NCBI GenBank assembly: GCA_027574665.1
Contig: CM050651.1
Span: 1,861,501 to 1,925,500 of the forward strand
DNA length: 64,000 nucleotides
Direction of reading: 5' to 3'
From: Rhynochetos jubatus
Taxonomy: Eukaryota > Chordata > Aves > Eurypygiformes > Rhynochetidae
The first letter of the stretch is position 1; each line of letters opens with the position of its first letter. Below, in pieces: positions 11,738 through 26,613 of this stretch. Under the pieces are notes generated by a model. That model saw only the letters and a program-made list of their open reading frames with translations. It was not told the origin of the DNA and searched no databases. Position numbers and translations under genes: made by a program.

Positions 11738-14700
11738 CTCTGCTTCAGAGCTTGGGCACTGGCCTCAGTAACAACATAGAGAGATCAGCAGAGACAGGTT
11801 CCCCCTGCGTTAGTGCTTTTGCTTCATAATGCAGCGGTCATCATCTGCCATGGAGAAGAACAGCAAGGAAAAGTCTTGTCTAACCCCTTGACCTGGCAGA
11901 CGTTCAGCATAGAATGAATCCTCAAAGCGTGTACCTGCTGTATTTTAACGAGTCTTTCTTAGGAAGAGGTGATTTGAGATTCTTGCAGGAGCAGGGTCTT
12001 ACAATGGTTACATCTCTCATACCTTTATTACCTTGGTGCAGAATATCAAATCCTGCTCTTCAGCATGGAGGTACTAGTAATCATCTTAGGGAAAAAAAAA
12101 AAAAGCAAGCTGTATTATTATTTTTTTTTTGATCACTGAATGACATTGTAAGTTTGAATTTTAGCAATTCAAAATGAACAATTGGAAGAAGAATCTTAAT
12201 GGAAAGCATTGTGTAACCTTAATTATAGTTAGCTGTGCCCTGGAACCTGTAGTAATATTCTTGGGCTAATCACTGAGTAGGAAGGGGGTGTTCAAGAGAA
12301 AACAGTAAAAACCTTTGTCTCTTTGCAAAGAATATTTAGAGATGTGACCCAGACTACATCACCAAAACGCTTAGCTTTTCAGCAGGCAGTAAACCAGAAT
12401 TTCTGAAGGAAGTGCTTAGTTTTCGTGTCAGTCCATGGGGGAGAAGGTTGTACCATAAGCAATCTGTTTTGTCTCTAATTTCTGACACCAGCATTAGGTG
12501 AGCGAGTCCTTGACAGGGACCTGCTTCTCCTTCATTGATTACGTAGGGAAGGTCAATACTTCAAGAGGACTCAGATCCTGAGAGTAAATTTTAACAACCG
12601 AGTAATAACACATACTAATGTAATTGCAGTGTATTAAAGAGGAAAAGAAAAACCTTTTCCATTGAACAAGAAAATGTTTGACCATGTTTGGTGTTTTAGC
12701 CTTGTGACAAGAAGAAAAAATCCTGGAGCCCCTGCAATCGTTTTCCTGAAGGGAGTCCTTGGCCCTTTGACTTAAGGGTGTGTATGACAGTTCTCCAAAG
12801 GAGACTTAATGGAACTCCAATCCAAAACTCACCCTACTCTGAGTTCTGCTCTGATTTGTACTTTTTATTTCTCATTGAGCTAACAGTAGGGTAAATAATC
12901 TTTTAACTAGCCCGTATTAGTATTTGCCATATCTCAACCCAGATGAGAGTATAGGGAATTGAGCTATGCCTTCCCTCTCTGTGAACATTTCAATTATTCA
13001 GTATAGACAGTGAGAGAAGTGGGCAATTAATTACCAGGAGCACACTATGATCACTTAGTTTTCAAAACCAGCCAAATGAAGAAACCTTATCCAATAAATT
13101 TGCTTTCTCATTTAGTGCCACAGTCAGTGTTTGGGTCCTCAATAGCGCAGCAGTGAATTTAACCACTGCATTTTGATAAATTAAAAAAAGGAAAAGGAAA
13201 GTGCTTGCACTATTTGCACTCCTAAAAAAGCTCTTCTAAGGTGAATTGTTTCTGTCACTTTTGTCATACACAGATTACAGGACCACAGTTTTCCTGGACT
13301 TCATGTGCAGTGGTTAGGCAAATCTAGCATGCAAACAGCCAGTTTATCTGAAAATATTGTTTGGTGTTCACTTTCGAGATTCTTCTAGTCATCCATGAAA
13401 GACTTCATTAATTGCCTCATTCATTTGGAGCTTTAGTGCTTATGCTGTTACTTATTCAGAACCCATGAAGGACTCATACCTGAAATCAAAAACTAGATGT
13501 GTTATAATTGCCAGGTTTCTTCCCATTGTATTTCATTTCAATTTACATTCCCATATGCATACAGAATGTGTGGGAAAAGTCCTGTATGCATAGTAATTAT
13601 CTGTTAAAACTGTGTGTGCGATACCTGAAATACCATGGCTTTCACCATTTACACCTAAATCTCTCAGGAAAAGCAACACTGCTAAGCCTAAAATTTAGAT
13701 AAGGAGCAGGAAATGAGAATAAGGGGGTAGTAATAGCATACAATAGCTGGTAAAAATTATCTCAGATCCAATCTCTTCAAGAATTTATCTGCCTCTAAAA
13801 TTATATTATTCCCAGAATAATATGGGAAGGGAGAGCTCGTAACTTCCTTCCTGCAGTCCCAGCCGTGTAGAGACTGTGGAGAGGTTGGCGGGGGCACAGA
13901 AGAGAGTAGCAGCTAGCTGCTAGTCAGAAAGGGTTGTTTTGTAAGAGAAGATTCTTCATTCCTTCAGGACAAAGATAATGCAGTGTCAGGCTACAGCTCT
14001 AGCTGGCTTATGCAGAAAGCAGGTAACAGGGACATTTCTAGGTCTATTTTTGCTCTCATTTAGGCTCCCTTAATTCTTTCATCCAACTTAGTTTCTTTTG
14101 TAGGAATACTCCCTGTTCAGGTAATCATCTTCTCTTCTCATCCAGCATCCCTGTTCCCATTTTCTTCCATAAACTCCATGCTTTCTGCTGCACACACACC
14201 CCTCCCCACCCCTACCCTTTCAGTCTGCTGCCCTGTTTCCTCTTTGCACTGAGCATTTCCCTGTTTCTTTCTTTCCTGCAGTATCCCTTTGGTGTATATT
14301 TTGGAGAACCCCTTTGGCAGTAGCCTTGCTCAGCTGCATTTAGATGTGAGTTTTAGTAGTGGTTGTTACTTTCTGTGGCAGCCCTGATTTGGTGAGTGAC
14401 GTTTCATAAGCATGTCCTCATCATTACGGCAACCACGGGCCGACCTTCACTGGCGTGGCTAGCAGCAACAAGGTTCTCTGTGTTCCCTTGTAGCACAAGT
14501 CCTGGTAGCTGTTTGCACTGGAGTCACCCAAGGAGTTTCCATTTGCACAATTATGTACTTACTATGGATTTCCTACTTCCATTATGTTACCTGTGGTTGG
14601 CTGGACCTACAGCCAATAACAGAGCCAGCAGCATTATATTGCTATCCCGTTCTCTGGATCATTCAGAGATAAATTTGGGAGATCATTTTGGGAACTTGCA

Positions 14701-17700
14701 TTCATAAGGCCTAAGCCTCTACTATAACCTGTATGAAGAGGGAAGCAGGTGTTTATAAGGAAGTTAATGCAAAGGGAAGTTGAGTCCTCCCAAAATGCAC
14801 AGCCAAATCGCTCCGCAGACGACTGCTACTGTTACAACAGTTAAAGTGGTATCTGCAAGCCTGGGACTTAGTGATGCTGTAGTTGTGACTCTAAACATAC
14901 CTAATGCCAAAATCACTGGGCACTGGTTCGGCTGTGTGTCTGCAGTGCTGGTTTTGTGCCTTGCTTATATCCCTGCCAGCTTATCTTCTCTCCCCAAGCT
15001 GGATGTTGCCACGTGCGTATTGTTTTCCAGCAGTGGGTAAAGCACCTGGCTTTTCTCCTCTTGGAGATGCTCCTAATGTCCCAGGAAGGTGCCAGAGCAA
15101 CATTTCTACTTGTGCAAGGTCCTGGGATCCCAGGCAAGGCTTAGCCAGGGTTAAAGCCCCATAGACCAGGTAGGTCAGAGGGTGGGAAGGGAATCGTTGT
15201 TCTCTGTCACTTCTGTCATGGGATGAAATATTTTTGGTATATAGCCAGCCTCCTAGATGACCTGTAAATGAGGCAGGGGACACCTCTGCCTGCGGTACTC
15301 AGAAGCTTCACTTCCCATGTGTAAAAGATTTCATAGTATTGTGGTGTTAGGCTTATCACTGTTGGGTTTGGGTTTTTTTATCGGTTATTTATAGCCTTTT
15401 TTTATTCCTTAATGGAGAAAATAGCACTTTTAGGGGGTAATTGACAACTCTTAAAGTATTCCAAACTTCTGTAGTTCTAATATAAATATTGTTATTGACA
15501 GGGCTAAAGCTTACCATACTAATAGCGTTAACTCAGGGAAGGAGTATGAGACCAGGTTTGTGTTTCATTTTAGGCTGGTTAGAAGTTTTCTGGATTTTTC
15601 ATGGCTTACAGACTCTTCTGGGGAATGATTGAGGCCCAACTGAAGTTTTTCCACAGTTGGGCATTTGTAAGAAGTCTTCTCTTTCTACTCTTCTCCTCCA
15701 TCATAATGGCTTCCTGATGTACAGGCAGCTTCAGTTTCATGGTACAGGCTTCCCATTTGACAGTGTCTCTGCAGCTTGACTGTGCATTTTCTTGCACTGG
15801 TGAGAACATCATAATCTTTGAGGTTTCTTATTCCTCATTTAAATCTAGCTGAATTCGGGCAATGTGCCCAGAGGTTGCAAGAATACACAGATGCATCTTC
15901 CTTTCCCTCACGCCAAGCACTAACATGTAACCTTTGCTTCTATCACAAGACAGACTAAAAAGGCAGCAGCTAATTGTTATCAGCAGTATATTAGTGTGCT
16001 GCACCTTGCTTTAAAAAAACAGATATTTTCTCCTCAGCCGCAGACCCACCGCAGTCAACAGTCAGCATTGTCACCTATGAAGAACTTGTTTAGATTACTA
16101 AAAGAAAAAGGATTAATGAGCAATCTGATCACAAAGTCACATATTGTTAAGAGACACCTTGCTCCCAGATCATCTGATTAATAGTAAACTGGCAAATCTG
16201 ATGAAAATGTACCATTCCTGTCAAAATAATGGAGGGGTTTTTATATGCGTTTTGCAAAAATCACTCCACACTGCTCCAAAGTTATCAATTTTTAAAAATC
16301 CATTTATAACTGATTCATAACTGTCGACAGTGGAGCATCTACAGAATACAAAGTGAGCAGCAGGAGAAAGGCTTGCTGAGCTACTTCTAGCAAACTGCCT
16401 TGTTAGTAGTGTGATAAGCAGAAGATGAGAGTGTCCATAGTAGCTTGTGAAATGTTTTTCATAATACATTTCAGCCAGGAAATGGAAATCAACACCCTTA
16501 GTCTGCTTTGGTTTGGGTGCTTTGGGGTTTTCTTCTTTTGTTTTGTTCTATTTTTTGTTTGTTTGTTTTTAAGGGGGATTATTTCTTTTTTAGCTCCCTT
16601 AGTTAACCAAGAGTGACATGATCTCTGTCCTAAATTTATTGCAGCTAATAAAATGGGTGTTCCATCAAATTCCTCAGGAAAAATAATAAAAATGGCTAAA
16701 CTCGCACTCTGTCAAAGGCATTATTGCCTGGTTTTGAAACGATCAAAGTAGCCTTACAGTGCCTTTAAAAGACAAGCAGTTACAATAATATCTCATTCTC
16801 AAAGGTCCATGAATTGATTCTGGCATTGCAGAGGAGCATGCTTTGATAATACTGGTTGTAACTGGTTAGAATATTTATTCACGAGTTCTTAAAATGTCTT
16901 TGACATGCCCAGTGTTTGCTCTTTCACCTTTTACTGTTATCAGTGTGCATTTAGGATATGCTCTATCCTACTTATATGTTGCTACTAGTTTATGTTGCTA
17001 GATATTTCTAAGATGTCTTCTCTCTCATGTAAGATCTTTTAATAAAAAAGATGTAACGTGAGTTTGTATCCTGAAGAAAATGTGAAACTTTCTAATACCT
17101 TATCGCTTCATATTTTATTGTATTCTCCATTTTCTCAACACATGCAGGAACTGCTAATGTGGTAAACTGTGTATGTACTACATGCCTCTAATTTAATAAT
17201 CACTATTTATATGTATTAGAAATAGGTCAGGAGATTATATTTGAGCAGATGTGCAAACACTTCTTGTTGTCAAAAAGCTCATAATTGACAAGCAGAGGGT
17301 GAGATAAAGAAATACATTTGTGTCTTCACTTTTCAGTGGGAGAAAGAGGGTATGGAGATGTGAGATCACTCACGAGCACACAGTCCTTTGGCGGAAATTG
17401 AAATTGGATTATAATGTGACTTAATGAAAAGAATTTTTTTAAATGGCCTACAAACTTTAAAAATCTATTTACAATACAAAAAACGGTTTTTAAGAATACT
17501 TCATTTTTGTATCACTGTGGTTTCTGCTCATTTTCCGTGCTTTGACTGGCAATTACAATTCAGTTAGGACTCGAGATCCTCATGTTCTGTCTTGCCCTGT
17601 AGCTTTACTATCTTCAGGCAAAGATGCTTGTAGATTAAGATTTTACTGAGGTAGAAGTAGTGAGAAAATGTGGTCACTTCATATAATGTGATGGAGCTAT

Positions 17701-20700
17701 TGTTCTTGGTGTTTCAGGGAAGATAATGAAACTTGAGTGTACTAGTATTTTTCAAATCAGACACCTTTTTTCACTTTCAGACAGCAAGTATTCACTGTTA
17801 GGAAGGTGCTGAGCAAACACATAGCACAATAGTCTAGAAGGGTGTTTGTAGTCTTAGCTGAATTTTTCAAAATCATTTTTTGACAGAGCTATCTCCAATT
17901 CTATGTTTCAGTCCCAAAGGCAATCATTCTTCCTGCTGTCATGAAGAATCTTCCTCCATGTGGCACAGTAGGGATAACAAAACCCATTTCAGTCTCAATT
18001 TAAGTTTAATTCCAAGGTAAAACTTGAAATGAGGTGGTAATGAACTTGAACTCACAGTTCTGATTATCTCCTGCATGCTTATACAAGTGCTCAGACACAG
18101 TACAGGTATTTTCCAGACATGGTTCTGTTCTGAGAGTGTTTGTCACTTCAGCAGATAAAAACCTGAAATTTTCTGCTTTGGTTGCTGGTACAGTTAATAT
18201 AGTAAGAACTTTCGGAATTCAGCTCTTAGATTTGAATCAAATCAGTCTAAATACATATCCAAAAGAAGAAAAGATAATCATTGTCACTATCATGATGCGA
18301 TAATTCTGGGAAATAGAGCTAGTAAGACAAAGAAGCTGATCCGCTGAAACAGAGAAGACTCAAACCATTTAAAACCATTCAGAAAGTAAAACTTGCAAAC
18401 GTTCCCAGCTGTGCAGTTCCATGGGTGCTGTGGTGATAACAGCCACCTTCTCCCGCAAATCCTTTGAATTTGGACATGTCTATCTGTTCTAAAATACTAC
18501 TTTGTGCCACATATTTTAGTGTGCTCATTGACAAACAGCCTTTACCTGAAATAAAAATAGAATAGTTCTAGAAAACTCGAGGGAACCACACCAACAAACG
18601 CTGGCTAGAAATTTGCCATCAGAGGTCTCCGCTGGGCCTTGTCCTGTCTCACGGTCCAAGAAGCCACACCAGTTGTACTGCATGTGCAGAAGGGTAGGCA
18701 GATCTTTATGCTGCTGTGATCTGTCCTTCCTGGCCAGTCCATCCTCCTCTAACAGTCCATGCAGTCAATTGAATTGAAAAGCATCCTCTCTCCATACATT
18801 TGGCTTTTCTGGGCACAGATGAGGTAACAAACGTTCCCAAATGTGGCTTTCTGTAGTGTGGACTTCACGGATCTCTATGATAATATATAACCAGATGGAA
18901 TAACGAGCCCACACTGGGCTAGCAGATGTCAAAAGACCTTTTCCCAGACAGGACCAACCCCTGCTATTATAGTGGGCAGCTTTATGCAAATACTACCACT
19001 TTGTTATTACTGCATTACAAAATGCATTAAGCTTCCAATTTCCTTTGTAAATTAAGCAATGTATTACCTCAGTAGCTACTTTTGAAGCTGTCTGCAACTT
19101 AAAACACAGACGTTAAAACTAATGGAACTAAATGAACCCCCTCTGAATTGTAAACCTTGACTAGAGAAGTGGTTTTAGTAGGGTTTTTTTAACTATAAAG
19201 TTTATTTTAATGAAATACATATTACAATGGAGAAGAAAAACTCAAATGATCTTTTATGGCAAAAATAAAAACTGTAAACTTGCTAACCTTACTCCACTGG
19301 GTATGAAATGCCAAACGAGAAATAGAAAGACATTTAATCTTGTTGCAAAGCTTAATGTTCTGTACCACATTGTAAGATAGTCCAAAGCAGACAATTGCTT
19401 GCTCATAACATTATATTTTTTTCATCACATTACAATGAAAAATCAACACTGTCCTTTAAAAATACTCTGTAGTCAAGTGAGCTTGAAAGTTTATGTTGTT
19501 AGTTATCATGTTCAACTGTATTTATGGTACTGGAAAGAAAATCCGAGACTTACGTGGTTCGTTTTAGAAGTGATGCAGTGGTAGCACAAGCATGTGCTGG
19601 AGATCATAAAACTCTGTAAAGATGGAGGGGAACACTGGGCAATTAACCATTGGAGAATTTGTTTCCAAAGCCTGTTGAATTCAGTGCAACGTTCGTAATC
19701 AAGTTGTTTGTATCATAAAACTTCAGATACCTGTCATACAAATGTCTAGGTGGAGAATTCATGTTTCCAGTACACACCTTTTAGGATGGTTAACTACCTG
19801 ATACAGGGGCTCTCGATCATCCCGTGAAAGCTCTGTAGACATATGGGAAGCCTGGGCTGTTAAATTTGGCACCTAAAACTTTTCATGTACTCTCTAACCC
19901 AGAGTGTCGTGTTGCCTTTTGAAGGATTTGGATCAGGTCTTGGAAGTGTATTTTGTAGTTATCCTAGTAAACTACTGAAGGTAAAATAATGGAAGAAGGG
20001 CAGAACTTAGCATGAGGAAGATTTTGCTGGCATCAGCACACTCGCTGTTGTGTGTGAAACATAAATTTGCCACTAGACACCATTTTGTTACAAGTTAAAC
20101 TGCTGTTTAACCTTCAGCTCCTGCAATATTTGGGCTGGTTTGTTTATCTACTTAGCTCACATGAGAAAATAACTACTGCACACTTTGATATTTTGTCGAT
20201 AAAAGTCCACTTCTCTTAGTTTCCTTGTTTATACAGAGAGCAGTAGCCATTAAGCAATGTACTTGAAGTGCCATTATCCTGAATTGCTGTTTATATATAT
20301 ATATTTGTATATAAACTTTTTAATTTGATAGTTCTTCTGGACACAAAGTTACTTTAACTTACATAGTTTTGGGAAGACTATGAATTCTGCAAACATTTAG
20401 CCATTTTCAGTAGATAGATGTGTAGGAGTATTTTTTCAGAACCTTTTTCAGTGTTTCATTACATGTTCTAATTTTTCTACCATTGTGATTTGATGTATTT
20501 GTTTTTTAAAAAGAACTTGTTTATAGCTAGTATTCCTTAGAAAAAATATGCAGATAATCATTCACTTGGATGAATGGGAGGGAGAGGAAGCTTTCTAAAT
20601 AAAGTAGCTCCTCTTTAGGGAAGTAAATGCTTAGTAGATAACTCTTTCCTTGCCCTCAGGTTGTCTGTTAGTTCTTCAGTTATTAATTATTCTGAACTCA

Positions 20701-23700
20701 AGAGAAATTATTGAACCAATGTACAACAGTCATTTTTTTCACTGAAATTTCCATTAACTCAAGTAATTCCAGTTGAGGGTGGATTATCTTGTTTTAAATT
20801 TTCTACAGGGTTCCACATGTATTTCATTACTATGTACAACACCTGAGAAAATGTAATTTACTATTTCATTCTCCAAATAGTTCTGTCTGCACTGATGTAC
20901 GTACTCATCTGAGAAGTGCAACTGCTGGCTGGCACTCATGTGCCTTCAGCTTTCTTTGACTCTCTTATCTGCCATCCTTAAATATTCATGCAAAGAGCAA
21001 AACTGAACAAAAATAGTTTAGAGCATTTCTGCTGTTTGTTTGCTTTAACCATGTTGTAAGAGAGTAGGAAGGACATTATTAACCTCATGGTACATAAACA
21101 GTGCACAAGCCAACTCTGCCTCTTGTGTATATTAATGAGATAACAAGAGACGCCTGTAGCTTGGCAGTGATCATTTTTTTTAATTACTTTTGCTGTTTAA
21201 TTGCAGCTCTTGTGTTTTATTGATTTTATTTATGCTGTCAGTAGCAGCACATCAATAGCACATTACAGAATTTATTTTTAACTAACACAGAATTAGATAC
21301 TAATAAAATGAGACAAGCATGATTCCAGCATCCTTTCCACGTGTTGGTTGGGATCTGGTGAGATGATGGGAAGCTGATCTGGTTTTTAGTGAAGGTTAAT
21401 TGAGGGTAAAACTGTGAGAATGGTTGAGATCTTTAAAAAAAAAAAAATAACATTGCGTACCTGTCTGTATACATGGCAGAGGATAATTTAAGCAGTTTAA
21501 AAGTCTTGGTCTCTGCTGTGTTCTTACCAATGCAATAAATGTACGCTAAAAAAGGAAATTGCTTAGTTCCTAGAAGCCTGGAAATGCTGTCCAGCAGCCA
21601 TCGAAACGCAATATTAACCTCAAGACAAGGGGAGCACAGCTCGCTCTGACTAGAGTAGGGGGCTGCACTTTTCCATAGCTCATCGGCCATGAGCGAGTGC
21701 TGGAGAGATTCCCAGGGAGGTTAATGTGCGATATGTTACAAGATAATTGAAGGACATTAGCATTTATTAGGAATTGAAAGGGAAGCAGAATTCCTTAACG
21801 CCTGCCAGTTTAATGGGCATCTGGGGAGAATGAAGTGTTTCTAATTAACAACCTATGTGCTTTTTGGCTGCACTGTAGATTTTTCTGTTTGACCACCTGG
21901 CCTCTGGCTTACAGTTACTCAAGCCAAGCACTTTATGCCTGTGAACAAGTGTTACTGTTTTTCTTAGTGATTAAGGAAAACATGACCAGAAACATAAGTA
22001 ATACCAAGATTCATGTCTCTCAGACTTGACGCGGTTGAGAACTGGATTCTTATACCGAGAGTGTAAAATAGGAGGTGCTGAAAGCTCCCAGCACAATCTC
22101 ATGCAGTGTTCTAGGGATGCTGAAGATAGGTCAAAATATAGTGGTTTTCTGTAAAATTGGTGCATCTCATGGAAGCACCATGAGATGATGTCTTACTGAA
22201 GCGTTTCTTAAACCTTTTTCCTTCCAGCATGCAAAATAACCAGCATACATAATAGAGAGAAAAAAATGCCCTGTAGACAGAGATAACTCTCCACCATCTC
22301 AACAAGGGAAGATTTATACTCTCCTGCTGCCTTCCTTGTCCCATCCTGGGGAAGAAAGGAAGGAAATGCTCAAACATTGCTTCTGGCTTACTGCATCCTC
22401 AGAAGAAAATAAAACTAGATTATAAGGATAAGGATGGATCTTGGATGTTTCCAATTTTTATGTTACATGTTTCAAAATTTTCATAGCAAAACACCCTCTT
22501 TTCCCCAGTTATAAGCATTTTTCAAGCGGTGTACATTCTGCTTATTTGTAGGGGATGGCAATTATCACCATTAGTGGAAAGCCACACCACCGTACTGCTT
22601 TGCTCTTCCACGTGCAGTTTGCTGCTGATGTGCTTGGAGACATTTGGTCTTTACATTTTTCTATCCCAGAGACTCTACAGTTGCAGGAATTAGCAGATAC
22701 CTGTGGCTTTTTACAAGCTGCAGTTCCCAAGGCATTGTAGTGGTAACTGGTGAGAGAGCTTCCTTGTTAATGATTGCATGTTTAAGAGAATACAGTCTGC
22801 AGTACAGAAATAGTATGTATCTGGTAGTTCAATCCAGGTCAAGACATAAATTGGCAATTTTTTTCCTCTGTCAGTGACTTACCTCATCATTAAGTGATAC
22901 TGCCAGTGTAGCGAACTCTTCTTTTGCTGAAGAAGAACATAGTTCATAGAGCATATCCTGAGAGTTGCATCTTTGATCTTTGGCAAACTGTGAAGTACTG
23001 TGACTGCACTGAGCCAAACCATGTCCTTATTTCTTTGTAATAGGAAAATGTAGCATCATTATAGTGAGGAAGATATTTGCCACTGTATTATAATTGTTTT
23101 GTTTACTCCTTGCTGCTAGCAAAGGCTTAGGGGTGTGGGAGGTAAATAACACTGCTTGTCGAATCTTTATAGTGATCTCAAATCTTCAAAAGGTCATTTT
23201 TTCTGGAAATCGTAGGAGTAAAACTGTAGGAGTTTTCACCTCTTCACTCACCCCATCGGTGCAGTGCTATTTTTGATTAAAATGTGGTGGTCTATGCTAA
23301 GTATTCACTCTTTGAAATAAGATGAAGGGAGCTGGAAGAGTATGTCTCAAAGTTACTGAGAAGCCTGCAGCAGCATTCGGCATAAAAGTTTCCTTATAAA
23401 TGTGAGTAATGACAACAAACAAAGAGAAAAAGCTGGTAAAATATACAAGTAGAAAAGATGTTAAGCTTCAGTTCCCCCCTCCTTGGTACTTGGGGAAGAT
23501 AAGTACTTTGTTCTGAGAACAGGCTCCAAAAAACTTTGGCCATCTTCTAAATAGATGCTAAAATAAAACAAGAGAAAAGTGTCACATCCGCTCTCTGAAT
23601 TTCCCATAGAAAGGGTTTGTCCTTCAAAGTCTCTACATATTACCTATTACCAGAGAGGATAACAAATACTTTGAAGGCACTTCCTGAGAATTTCAGCACA

Positions 23701-25103
23701 GCCCTGTCGTTTGCTCTGAAGGAAGTGGATGGGAAACTTAGTGCATTTGGGGTTCAAATAGGGTGGTTTTTGCATTTTATAGAACTCTTAGTTATGACTA
23801 AAATCAGCCTGCTAAAGAAAAGAGAAGGTGGTTAATTGATAGGACTGTTGGGGAGCAATGTCCATATTGCTACGGTCTGCATCCCAGCCTATGCATTTTT
23901 GGGTAGGTCATTTTGGTTAGCCACCTACCTAACCTAAGCAGGGAAGCTTTCTTTGCTGCATTTAGTGCTTCTGGTACCGGCACTTGTGCACCAGCTAAAA
24001 TCAGGTTTAGGTGCATTCTCACAACTGGGGATTCTACATGTACACTAACCGTGCCTTGCATAAATACACCCACCTACTGTGTGTGGTACTAGTGCTCCAG
24101 GAATGGCTGGGATCAGATCAGATCTCAAACTATTAATGTGTTTTAAAAACACGGCATCAGTATGTTGGTTGAAAGTTATTAGTGAATTGGCATTGTTTAC
24201 TTGAAATGGAAGAGTAGTTTTCAGATCTTTCCTGTGATTTATTTAATCACCCACACATTGGTTAATCCCATGAAGAGATTATGTGAATTGGCGTCATTAA
24301 TCAGAAGCTGTCATATTCTTTCTTTTGTATATCTCAAACTGAAGGTGCAGGTGTGAAAGAAGTTACAATATTCACATTTATACTTATTGCTGTTCAACAC
24401 TCTCCTCACTTAAAATGACCCAAATTACAAATGAAACCTAGATTAAGTGATCTTCTGTTTACACCAACAGTTCTCTCTGACCTTAATTTTGTCCTACCCA
24501 TAGATTTGAAGATCTAGGAATTAATGTCGGATTTTAAGCATCATTCTTCATGCATGACTGTTTAGTTGTACGGCAAATCTTTTCTGCCTCTTAAATCAGC
24601 TCTGCCATTTGTCTTCACCATAGGGAAAGAAAGGCCAAAAAAAATCTTTGCCAAAAGAAAAGGGATGATTCATGAAGACTTTTCATGGTCAATGGAAAGT
24701 ATTTAAAACCTGATTGGACAAATGAGAGACAATTTATCATGCGTTTATGTTTCACTGTGCTACATAAGCTAAATGTATAATCACATCCTTGGTAAAACTC
24801 CCTTGCTATGACAGGAACAGGCTGGAAATAAGTGTGACTCGCTAGCCAATTTTACTGGTGCCATAACCTTATGAAAGGGAAATGCCTTGTGTATTCAGAG
24901 CTTACTTGAAGGATGTAGTCGTTGTCATTTCACACATGCTCAGTCCACCAAGAAACCTGAGATTTGTCTTACGGGTTGGTTGTGGGGTTTTGTTTGGTTG
25001 TTTTCCTGCACAAAGATATAGATCACATTTGCTTGAATATTGGTTACACATTGGATTGAATTTCAAACCCTGCGAGAGAAGTTTGTTGGGAAAGATTTTG
25101 CAA

Positions 25104-25136
25104 TTTTGTTTGTGTATATATATATATTTATATATA
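25104..25136. repeat. AT-rich TATA microsatellite
   Basis: A short (TA)n-rich run with interruptions, following a TGTG start. Similar small (TA)n patches occur at about 20291-20315, 40705-40745 and 46120-46160. Confidence 0.65.
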
Positions 25137-26233
25137 ATCCTAATACTTTCTAGAATAGTGTCTGGGAAGATTATTAGAACCACATTTTTTGATAAAAAGA
25201 GAAACCTTGTAGAACTGATATGTAATACTGTACAGCATTATTGGTAAATAGTAGAATGAAGCAGCAAATCCTTTGCTTGAAGTATAATAGAGGTGAAAAT
25301 CATGTTTCAAAAACCACTCAGCTGTCATGACAGGTAAAGAAGAATCTCTCTTGCAAACCCATCACTTTTCAGTTCTGAAGCTAATCTCTCACACAAATAC
25401 AAGAATGAATTTTCAGGACTTGAAGCCTCTGCCCCTTCTTGTAAATTAAAAACCATTGGGGAATGGTTTTTAGGACAGGATCTCAGGGATTTTTTTACAG
25501 TGAAATTATTAAATGTTTCCTGGCCAGATTTTGGTGGATTTTTTAGCACTCTGCTAGATGGTTCCGGGACACTTGGGAAGTTGGCACGACCAAGGGACTG
25601 TTCCCACGTGGCAGCCTCTGGACAGCAATCTCTTTTGGCAGATAAGAGGATGGGCGCATAATGTGAACTTGTTTTTGCTGTTTGGCTGCAGCAGCTGGGA
25701 AGTGCTGAGGGTGGGTTTGAACTGCTAGTGTAGGTGTCTTAAAAGCAGCAGCAGTGAGGAAAATGGATTGTGGTTCTAACTGGTATGTTTCATTGATTTT
25801 TCTAATATTTTCACTGTTGCTACTATTTTACCATATAGTTACTCTTTAGTGTCAGGGCACGGACAGGGGAAAGACATATGTTCTTGCAGGCGTTCTGTAT
25901 CAGTCGCAAATGCAAATAGGAATTCTGCAATCAGCAGAGATTTCAGAAATGCTGGGATTAAGACTAACGGATATGTATATTATCAACTAGCATATGTTTT
26001 CTGCGCGTTAGATAGAAAGCTTGAAGCTGCCCTTTCATCTGTTCTTCAGAGTTAGTGGTATGTTAAAAGTAAACATGGACAAACAGTAGGGGTTTTGCTC
26101 TTTGAGCCAACAATTTTTGAATGGAATGAACAAAACTGGAAATTTTTTTGGTTTTCAGATCTGTCTGAAATGCTAAGCAAACTAAGAATGTTTAACCTAG
26201 CGTTTAGTATTTCAGCATTCAGAAACAAAATGT

Positions 26234-26613
26234 GATTCATAGAATCGCAGAATGGTTTGGGTTGGAAGGGACCCTAAAGATCATCTAGTTCCAGCCCCCC
26301 TGCCCTGGGCAGGGACACCCTCCACTAGACCAGGTTGCTCAAAGCCTCACCCAGCCTGGCCTCGAAGACAGCCAGGGATGGGGCATCCACAGCTTTTCTG
26401 GGCAACCTGTCCCAGTGCCTCCCCACCCTCTCTGTGAAGAATTTCTTCCTGATATCTAATCTAAATCTCCCTGCTTTCAGTTTAAACCCGTTACCCCTTG
26501 TCCTGTCACCACAGGCCCTTGTAAAAAGTCACTCCCCAGCTTCCTTGTAGGCCCCATTCAGGTACTGGAAGGTGCTCTAAGGTCTCCCCAGAGCCTTCCC
26601 TTCTCCAGGCTGA
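26234..26613 (-). mobile_element. CR1 LINE, 5'-truncated 3' end
   Basis: The + strand starts with GATTCATAGAATC, then AATGGTTTGGGTTGGAAG, GATCATCTAGTTCCA, GGTTGCTCAAAGCC and TTCTTCCTGATATCTAATC, and stops after TTCTCCAGGCTGA. This order is the reverse complement of the avian CR1 3' end, so the element lies on the minus strand with its 3' terminus at 26234 and its truncated 5' side near 26613. It is about 380 bases long, as expected for the usual 5'-truncated CR1 copy, and carries only the last part of the reverse-transcriptase ORF region and the 3' UTR. CR1 insertions do not make poly(A) tails or clean target duplications, and none is seen. It is inserted antisense to INPP4B in the giant intron. 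Open frames overlapping it are shadows. The exact CR1 subfamily cannot be set by eye. Confidence 0.93.

Noticed and set aside
26252-26550. Short open frames suggestive of a proline-rich protein
   Set aside because: They are antisense frames of the CR1 LINE.
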